64,000 nucleotides of DNA, from the NCBI RefSeq assembly GCF_001278805.1, contig NZ_CP012602.1:4251501-4315500 (forward strand), written 5' to 3'. This DNA comes from Bacillus sp. FJAT-18017 (GTDB lineage Bacteria; Bacillota; Bacilli; Bacillales; Cytobacillaceae). This document shows positions 58,926 to 64,000 of the stretch, in pieces. Below the pieces are notes generated by a model, which saw nothing but the letters and a program-made list of their open reading frames with translations, was not told the origin of the DNA and searched no databases. The first letter of the stretch is position 1. Each line of letters begins with the position of its first letter. The position numbers were made by a program, and so were the translations under genes.

Positions 58926-59948
58926 CTATTCCCTCCCATCCATTTCAATGGAAACCGCATGTGCGATACATGGAATCGTTTCTTTCTGCTGAAAGGTAAG
59001 CGGAGACAGAAGCGCCCCTGTTGCTACTACGAGGATACGGCTGTAAGTGCCTTTTTTCATTTCATTTAACAGATGTCCGTAAGTAACCACTGCAGAACAG
59101 CCCGCACCACTTCCCCCGGCCTGGACTGGCTGGTCATCTTTATAAATCATTAAACCGCAATCCCTGAATTTTTGATCATCAATCTTATAGCCCTTTTGTG
59201 AAAGAAGGTCCATGGCTGCGCTCCTGCCTATTTTCGCAAGGTCACCTGTGACGATTAAGTCATAATAGGATGGATCCCTGCCAGTATCCTCAAAATGAGC
59301 GGTAATTGTATCCGCTGCTGCAGGTGCCATCGCCCCACCCATGTTGAATGGGTCGGAGAGCCCCATGTCGACGACCTTTCCTATTGTTGCGGATGTAACA
59401 TATGGAAACTTTCTCTTGCCCTCATTTTTTTGCAAAAGTGCAACCCCTGAACCAGTGATTGTCCACTGGGCGGTTGGAGGCTTCTGGCCCCCATACTCGG
59501 TCGGATACCTGAATTGCTTTTCTACAGCAGAATTGTGGCTTGTTGCACCAGTCAATATGTAGTCAGCTCCGCCGTAATTAATAATAAAGGCCGACAATGC
59601 TAAGCCTTCCATTGAAGTCGAGCAGGCACCGAACAGACCAAAGTAGGGAATCTGTGCAGTCCTTGCCGCAAAACTTGTTGGAGTTATTTGGTTGATAAGA
59701 TCGCCAGCCAATAAAAATTGGACCTCACTGCCATTTACATCGCCCTTTTTGAGGGCAACATCAATGGCCTTGTCCATAAGTACTCGATGGGCTTTTTCAT
59801 AGGAATCTTCCCCCATCCACAAATCATCATTAAGAATATCAAAGTCTTCCGCCAGATTTCCCGCAGCCTCAAACGGCCCGCCTGTCACACCGGTAGAGCG
59901 TATTTCCGGGCGGTTTTCGAATAGCCATGTCCGTTTGCCCTTCAGCAT
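58926..59948 (-). CDS. spoVAD: stage V sporulation protein AD
   Basis: The 340-residue protein has a thiolase-like fold with [14 protein letters not shown] and [14 protein letters not shown]. It binds Ca-dipicolinate at the inner spore membrane in B. subtilis. It begins [16 protein letters not shown] at ATG 59948, one base overlapping the spoVAC stop (TGATG). It is adjacent to spoVAEb with a 1-bp gap. Confidence 0.94.
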   Translation of the reverse strand: MLKGKRTWLFENRPEIRSTGVTGGPFEAAGNLAEDFDILNDDLWMGEDSYEKAHRVLMDKAIDVALKKGDVNGSEVQFLLAGDLINQITPTSFAARTAQIPYFGLFGACSTSMEGLALSAFIINYGGADYILTGATSHNSAVEKQFRYPTEYGGQKPPTAQWTITGSGVALLQKNEGKRKFPYVTSATIGKVVDMGLSDPFNMGGAMAPAAADTITAHFEDTGRDPSYYDLIVTGDLAKIGRSAAMDLLSQKGYKIDDQKFRDCGLMIYKDDQPVQAGGSGAGCSAVVTYGHLLNEMKKGTYSRILVVATGALLSPLTFQQKETIPCIAHAVSIEMDGRE

Positions 59949-60415
59949 CAGATAACCCCCCACATGGTTAGCAAGGTTTTAATCAAAGCGACGACAAATG
60001 CCGAAAAAACGCCAAACAAAATGACCGACCCGGCCAGTTTGAACATGTTTCCTCCCACCCCAAGAACCCAGCCTTCCGTTCTGTGCTCAATTGCAGCGGA
60101 AATGACCGCATTTCCAAATCCAGTTACAGGAACTGCACTACCCGCACCCGCGTATTGGCCGAGATGATCATAGACCCCAAAGCCTGTCAGGAGCATCGAT
60201 AAGAAAACCATTGTTGCAACTGTTGGATTGCTCGCGGTTTGTTCCGTAAAATCAAAAAAATAAATATAAAAATAAGTTAAGGCCTGCCCGATCATACAAA
60301 TGACCCCTCCTACCCAAAATGCCTTGATGCAATTTTTGAGCACAGGCCTTTTCAATTCATGCTTTTTTTGAAGCTGCTTATATTTTTCCTTTTCGGCACT
60401 TTTCTTGTCTGCCAT
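59948..60415 (-). CDS. spoVAC: stage V sporulation protein AC
   Basis: The 155-residue protein has a charged Lys/Glu-rich N-terminus and about four membrane helices with GAGSAVPVTGFGNAVISAAI, the SpoVAC signature. In B. subtilis SpoVAC acts as a mechanosensitive channel for dipicolinic acid. It is translationally coupled to spoVAD. GTGAGGAATTG precedes the ATG. Confidence 0.94.
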   Translation of the reverse strand: MADKKSAEKEKYKQLQKKHELKRPVLKNCIKAFWVGGVICMIGQALTYFYIYFFDFTEQTASNPTVATMVFLSMLLTGFGVYDHLGQYAGAGSAVPVTGFGNAVISAAIEHRTEGWVLGVGGNMFKLAGSVILFGVFSAFVVALIKTLLTMWGVI

Positions 60416-60427
60416 CCCAATTCCTCC

Positions 60428-60886
60428 TCACGTTTTCTCTTTTTGCAGCTCAATAATCTCCTGCAGGCGCTTTTCCGCAGCCTTGTCATTATATTTGCCG
60501 GATTTTATCTTTTCTTGCAGTCTTGTTGCTTCAAGGAATATTTTGTAATCACTTGAAACTGTAAATTTTTCATTTGGGTATTTTTTTTCGAGCTTATCAG
60601 CCAATTTTTTTTCGATGGCCTTCATCCTGAAACGCTGCAAATGCTTAACCTTGTAGGCAACGAGAAAGTCCTTCTTTCCTTTGATGACGGCAACATCATA
60701 TAATTCCGGTAACGCTTCGACATCCTTTTCCACACTTTTTTCAGAAACTTTTGGGCCTTTATCCGTTGTATGTACTGGATCCGGATTTGTCCTATTCATT
60801 AAAGCAAGCTCGCTGCTTCCTTCATTTGCTCCACAAGCGCCGAGAAGCAATGTGACTCCCATAATAAGAAACACTGATTTTTTCAT
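60428..60886 (-). CDS. YhcN/YlaJ family sporulation lipoprotein
   Basis: The 152-residue protein has a lipoprotein signal ending LLGAC with Cys18 and the YhcN/YlaJ core EALPELYDVAVIKGKKDFLVAYK. It ends in a charged coiled-coil-like tail. It lies 12 bp upstream of spoVAC and is the first gene of a four-gene operon yhcN-like, spoVAC, spoVAD, spoVAEb. YhcN is an inner spore membrane protein made under sigma-G control. Confidence 0.9.
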   Translation of the reverse strand: MKKSVFLIMGVTLLLGACGANEGSSELALMNRTNPDPVHTTDKGPKVSEKSVEKDVEALPELYDVAVIKGKKDFLVAYKVKHLQRFRMKAIEKKLADKLEKKYPNEKFTVSSDYKIFLEATRLQEKIKSGKYNDKAAEKRLQEIIELQKEKT

Positions 60887-61024
60887 GATCCTTACCCTTC
60901 CTGCTTATTCCCATTTGTTCTTTTATTGTTTGCATACAAGGAGTATTTATGCTCCTCAGATTGAAAAGGAAAATATGCCTGCTATGCAGTATCGCTTTGT
61001 TTTCAGGCTAACCTCTTCTTTTTC

Positions 61025-61060
61025 CAAAAAAAAGAAAGCGTACCGGAAGGCAGCTTTCTC
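61025..61060 (-). terminator. terminator of the Arg-rich small gene
   Basis: On the minus strand GAAAGC pairs with GCTTTC, followed by eight T residues. Confidence 0.65.
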
Positions 61061-61062
61061 TG

Positions 61063-61206
61063 TTATGAACCATGTGCACGTTTGCGGCGTTTCCGTCTTC
61101 CGCCGCCGCAGCCGCATCCCCTTCTTTTCTTAGGTTCAGTTGGTCCTGTTTGTTGTTGCTCAGCCTGTTGCTGCTCTTTTCCTTTGTATTGTTTCCTCGC
61201 ATCCAT
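61063..61206 (-). CDS. small Gln/Arg/Lys-rich protein (47 residues)
   Basis: This short frame encodes MDARKQYKGKEQQQAEQQQT, then PKKRRGCGCGGGRRKRRKR, ending AHGS. GAGAGGGGAAATTAAC precedes ATG 61206, and a terminator follows the stop. The low-complexity basic composition, the CGCGGG motif and the position between yjcA and the yhcN-spoVA operon suggest a sporulation small protein. I prefer this frame to an overlapping 64-codon one starting at 61202 because of the ribosome binding site. I do not recognise a family. Confidence 0.65.
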   Translation of the reverse strand: MDARKQYKGKEQQQAEQQQTGPTEPKKRRGCGCGGGRRKRRKRAHGS

Positions 61207-61275
61207 GTTAATTTCCCCTCTCGACTTAAAGATTCTACTCTTTTACTATATGTAGGAGGAGAAATGTTGTTTAAT

Positions 61276-61620
61276 TCAGTCGCCTAGCAGCCTTCCTATT
61301 ATTGTCTCGATTATACTGGCTATTGCCGCTACCGCGAAAATTAGGATAATGGCCACTCCAATTGATGGTAAATAGGTATATACTGCCAGAAGCCCTGTAC
61401 TTACCCACACTCCTGTGCACCAATAGCAGCTAAGCAGTTCGCCGATCAAGCTGCGGATCGGACCTTTTTTCGGAATGGTATACACCTCATCCCCTTCTAT
61501 AATCTCTTCAAGGAAAGGGGCCCTGATAATTTCAGCTATTTTGTCAAATACAATTACTCTTGTCAGCCGGAAGGACGCCAGCCCTATGATGAACAGAACC
61601 TCAATCGTAAAATCCCCCAT
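61276..61620 (-). CDS. yjcA: DUF1360 sporulation protein YjcA
   Basis: The protein of about 114 residues has membrane helices near 6-22 and 60-105 and the DUF1360 signature LLSCYWCTGVWVSTGLLA, with FRLTRVIVFDKI near the N-terminus. This matches YjcA of B. subtilis, a sporulation-induced membrane protein in the same neighbourhood. AAAGGAGTATGAAT supports the start at ATG 61620 rather than ATG 61626. Confidence 0.88.
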   Translation of the reverse strand: MGDFTIEVLFIIGLASFRLTRVIVFDKIAEIIRAPFLEEIIEGDEVYTIPKKGPIRSLIGELLSCYWCTGVWVSTGLLAVYTYLPSIGVAIILIFAVAAIASIIETIIGRLLGD

Positions 61621-61760
61621 ATTCATACTCCTTTTCTTTGCCTAATAGGCTTGTATCCCTGATTAAAATAACTAAAATTGGGCTTTTGACCCAACCCATA
61701 AAGCTCCTCCATACATACTCTGATAATGCAAATAATTATCTACCTAAAGGAGGAAAATCC

Positions 61761-62276
61761 ATGAGTTGTGGTTCAGAGTTCTTCACAAGCAACTGTGTGT
61801 GTGATACCCTGCTCGCAATCGTGAAAGCCCAGGATAAAGTAAATCCAATTAGAGAAGATGACGATTGTGAATTTGGATGCGAAAGGGCTATTCACGAGCT
61901 GGTTGAAGGAGTACAGAACAATATGAATGACACTATTCCAGTCATTCTGGTTTGCAAAAGCACATGCGAACCGTTCAAGGCTGTTGGGGTGAAAAGAAGC
62001 GGAAGCAATAGTCACCCATTTGAAGTCGTAACCGGGTGTGTGTTCAGGGTAGTAGATGTGGATCCAGACACTTGCTGTGCAACGCTTGAAATCCTGAAAA
62101 AGGTTAAATCCTCAGGAGGATCAGGTTCCAAGCACGAACATGATGATGACACATTTGACTGTGTGAAAGACCTCGAGAAGGCACATAAGCTTAAGCGTAC
62201 TGGAGTATGCATCACAATTGACCTTAACTGCTTCTGCGGCGTATCCTGCGTCTTCCCGCAAAACTTATTCGATTAA
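61761..62276 (+). CDS. cotZ: spore coat protein CotY/CotZ
   Basis: This 171-residue Cys-rich protein begins MSCGSEFFTSNCVCDTLLAI and continues KAQDKVN; Cys pairs recur throughout (DTCCATLE, LNCFCGVSC). It matches the CotY/CotZ family that forms the spore crust. A perfect AAAGGAGG lies 7-8 nt before ATG 61761; the frame upstream to 61638 is not used. In B. subtilis cotZ and cotY are adjacent. Here there is one gene between cotO and yjcA. Confidence 0.93.
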   Translation: MSCGSEFFTSNCVCDTLLAIVKAQDKVNPIREDDDCEFGCERAIHELVEGVQNNMNDTIPVILVCKSTCEPFKAVGVKRSGSNSHPFEVVTGCVFRVVDVDPDTCCATLEILKKVKSSGGSGSKHEHDDDTFDCVKDLEKAHKLKRTGVCITIDLNCFCGVSCVFPQNLFD

Positions 62277-62283
62277 AAATTTT

Positions 62284-62319
62284 GCAGACTGTTTCGTTAA
62301 ATGAAACAGTCTTTTTTTT
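62284..62319 (+). terminator. terminator of cotZ
   Basis: AGACTGTTTC and GAAACAGTCT pair, followed by a T run. Confidence 0.88.
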
Positions 62320-62378
62320 GCATTCTTTTATAATTATGCTAATCGAAGGCTATTTTTGACTGCCAAGATACATTTAAA

Positions 62379-62404
62379 AGGAGCTGCATGAATGCAACTC
62401 CCTT
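62379..62404 (-). terminator. terminator of cotO
   Basis: On the minus strand GGAGTTGCAT pairs with ATGCAGCTCC, followed by TTTT. Confidence 0.75.
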
Positions 62405-62409
62405 CTCTT

Positions 62410-63075
62410 TTAATCAAGGACCTCTATTTCCGAAATATCTCCAAGGTTAATTTTCCCACTCCGGCCATTTATTTTAATAAATACTTCGCTGCCTCGTTTG
62501 CTGTAAATCTGGAAGGTCAGCGGCTCACCTGCTACTATCGCTTTTACAATTGGCTTTTCAAGGAAATGAGGGTACCTGGCCAGGCTGTTTACTGTTTGCC
62601 ATATCTCCTTATCCAATTTAGTCTGAACAGGAGTCTTTTCCGGCTGTTCTGAGTGGTTTTCTTTAGAAATCGACGGCTTGACACTGGTCTCTTCTAATTG
62701 TTTTAGAAACATTTCTATCAAATTTTGTTTTTTCTTCCCTGGTTCAATTTGTGAGATAAGGTGCTCCTCATGATTGATAGCATCGTGTTCGTTGGCGGGA
62801 GCGTCCTTCTGTAAAATCGGTTCCTGTTTTATTTTGATAATTTGTTGCTCCTCCCGAGTGGCAGTTGGTGCAACCTCCCCGTAAAGTGTATCTTTTAGGA
62901 TGGATCCGCGCAGATCCTTATCCTCTGTATAAACTGAAGTTGGATTAGTCGGGTCTTCCTCCTTTTCAGTAAACCTTCTCCTCCACAAAAACCGTTCCTG
63001 CATGCGCAAGGAACCGTTCGTGAACTCAGGCTGTACGATATATAGCAATGGTTTGGCATTCTTCTGTTTATCCAT
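62410..63075 (-). CDS. cotO: spore coat protein CotO
   Basis: The 221-residue protein fits CotO (YjbX). It has a short conserved N-terminal motif PLLYIVQPEF, a long charged low-complexity middle and a conserved C-terminus (SLARYPHFLEKPIVKAIV and ISEIEVLD). CotO is a morphogenetic coat protein needed for outer coat assembly. It lies between fabI and cotZ as in B. subtilis. GAGGG gives the start at ATG 63075 rather than 63081. Confidence 0.85.
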   Translation of the reverse strand: MDKQKNAKPLLYIVQPEFTNGSLRMQERFLWRRRFTEKEEDPTNPTSVYTEDKDLRGSILKDTLYGEVAPTATREEQQIIKIKQEPILQKDAPANEHDAINHEEHLISQIEPGKKKQNLIEMFLKQLEETSVKPSISKENHSEQPEKTPVQTKLDKEIWQTVNSLARYPHFLEKPIVKAIVAGEPLTFQIYSKRGSEVFIKINGRSGKINLGDISEIEVLD

Positions 63076-63178
63076 CCTCATCCCTCGTTTCGTTTTTGGG
63101 CAAATCTCTACTAACCATGTGTATGCAGGGACATACTTAAGCGTTAAAAGTCGGGGAGTATCGGCCCATTTTTCACAA

Positions 63179-63212
63179 AAAAAAAGCCTGCCCTTGGAAA
63201 GAGGCAGGTTCT
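63179..63212 (-). terminator. terminator of fabI
   Basis: CCTGCC and GGGCAGG pair on the minus strand, followed by a T run. Confidence 0.8.
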
Positions 63213-63218
63213 AATGTT

Positions 63219-63989
63219 TTAGAGAATGTGGTAACCGGAGTCACAATGGATGTTTTCACCGGTTATGCCGCGGGACATATTGCTGAAAAGGAATACAGCG
63301 GTGTCGCCGACTTCTTCAGTTGTTGTGGCACGGTGGAGCGGTGCCTTTTCCTCGATTTCCTTGAGGATGAGGTTAAAGTCACTGATGCCCTTTGCAGATA
63401 GTGTACGGATTGGGCCGGCAGAGATTGAGTTGATTCGGATGTTTTGTGTACCCAAGTCACGAGCCAGGTACTTGACGCTTGCTTCAAGCGATGCTTTGGC
63501 TACACCCATTACGTTGTAGTTAGTGATTGCGCGTTCGCCGCCAAGATAGGTCATTGTCACGATACTGCCGCCATCAACGATCATGTCGCGTGCTTCCTTT
63601 ACAACCGCAGTCAAGGAGTAGGCGGAGATGTTTTGTGCAAGCAAGAAACCATCCCGTGTTGTGTTCAGGTATTCGCCAGTCAATTCTTCTTTGTTGGCAA
63701 AAGCGATACAGTGAGCGATGCCATGGATGGTGCCGACTTCCGCGCGGATTGTATCGAAGCAGCGCTTGATTTCTTCGTCAGAGGTAATATCGCATGGTAG
63801 GACCATTGTCCCTTCTGCCTCAAGTGAATTAGCAAGTTCGCGGACGGAATCGCCAAGGCGTTCTCCAGCGTAGGTAAAGATAAGGCGCGCTCCTGCGTTA
63901 TGAAGAGAGCGGGCAATGCCCCAGGCGATGCTGCGTTTATTTGCAACTCCCATGACTACATATGTGTTCCCTTTAAGTGATATCGACAT
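63219..63989 (-). CDS. fabI: enoyl-[acyl-carrier-protein] reductase (NADH) FabI
   Basis: This 256-residue SDR-fold enzyme has the FabI features: nucleotide-binding GVANKRSIAWGIA near residue 14, MTYLGGERAITNYNVMGVAKA with the Tyr-x6-Lys catalytic pair, and SAGPIRTLSAKGI. It catalyses the last reduction step of fatty acid elongation and is the triclosan target. It precedes cotO, as yjbW precedes yjbX in B. subtilis. Confidence 0.95.
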   Translation of the reverse strand: MSISLKGNTYVVMGVANKRSIAWGIARSLHNAGARLIFTYAGERLGDSVRELANSLEAEGTMVLPCDITSDEEIKRCFDTIRAEVGTIHGIAHCIAFANKEELTGEYLNTTRDGFLLAQNISAYSLTAVVKEARDMIVDGGSIVTMTYLGGERAITNYNVMGVAKASLEASVKYLARDLGTQNIRINSISAGPIRTLSAKGISDFNLILKEIEEKAPLHRATTTEEVGDTAVFLFSNMSRGITGENIHCDSGYHIL

Positions 63990-64000
63990 TGTGAAAAAAT

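Noticed and set aside
61008..61202. 64-codon minus-strand frame overlapping the Arg-rich small gene
   Set aside because: Its start has a poorer ribosome binding site than ATG 61206 and it runs through the terminator hairpin.
61638..61760. Longer start for cotZ
   Set aside because: The AAAGGAGG site and the family N-terminus MSCG decide for ATG 61761.

Overview
This window is chromosomal DNA of an endospore-forming member of the Bacillaceae (Firmicutes). It is low-GC, has strong GGAGG-type ribosome binding sites, and carries many sporulation genes: cotO, a CotY/CotZ coat protein, spoVAC-spoVAD-spoVAEb, a YhcN/YlaJ lipoprotein, a YjcZ peptide, spoVIF, yjcA and a SleL/YaaH-type cortex hydrolase. 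The run fabI-cotO-cotZ-yjcA-spoVIF-yjcD-yjcF-yjcG-yjcH at the right end follows Bacillus subtilis gene order, with extra genes inserted. No phage genes, transposase, tRNA, rRNA or CRISPR array was seen.

Layout. 1-2.2 kb: 5' part of an unknown gene, a composite dispersed repeat, a FlaR-like P-loop kinase, a small membrane protein and an alpha/beta hydrolase. 2.3-2.65 kb: a multi-hairpin candidate structured RNA. 3.1-35.8 kb: eight near-identical DoxX-family genes, all on the + strand. Each has its own promoter and terminator, and they are scattered among unrelated single-copy genes. Those genes are a dipeptide/oligopeptide ABC transporter, a LysM-GH18 spore hydrolase, several acetyltransferases, an S41 peptidase, a pnuC-nadR-nudix NAD-salvage operon, an LVIVD propeller protein, yfkAB, an STAS protein, ltaS and a TIMP-like protein. 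36-47 kb: subtilisin-like protease, heme-copper-oxidase-like membrane protein, MFS transporter, FMN reductase with divergent YodB-like (HxlR/DUF24) regulator, M14 carboxypeptidase, DUF421 protein and small proteins. 47-56 kb: RsbR-like protein, yutG, yjcH, a large secreted propeller protein, yjcG, yjcF and yjcD helicase. 56-64 kb: nitroreductase, broken acetyltransferase and the sporulation/coat cluster ending at fabI.

The most unusual system is the DoxX array. A unit of roughly 700 bp (promoter, 166-167 codon gene, C-rich 3' UTR) occurs eight times in about 33 kb, always in the same orientation. Every copy has a CRP/FNR-type box (TGTGn-N6-TCACA) centred exactly 79.5 bp upstream of an invariant TATATT -10 element. 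The genes probably form one co-regulated, dosage-amplified set of four-helix membrane proteins linked to redox or thiol/quinone chemistry. Their regulator and reaction are not revealed here.

Other structure: three sequence-unrelated intergenic tandem arrays share a 52-bp period and a hairpin in each unit. A MITE-like repeat family sits inside the 3' UTRs of two DoxX genes and itself contains a second, smaller inserted module.
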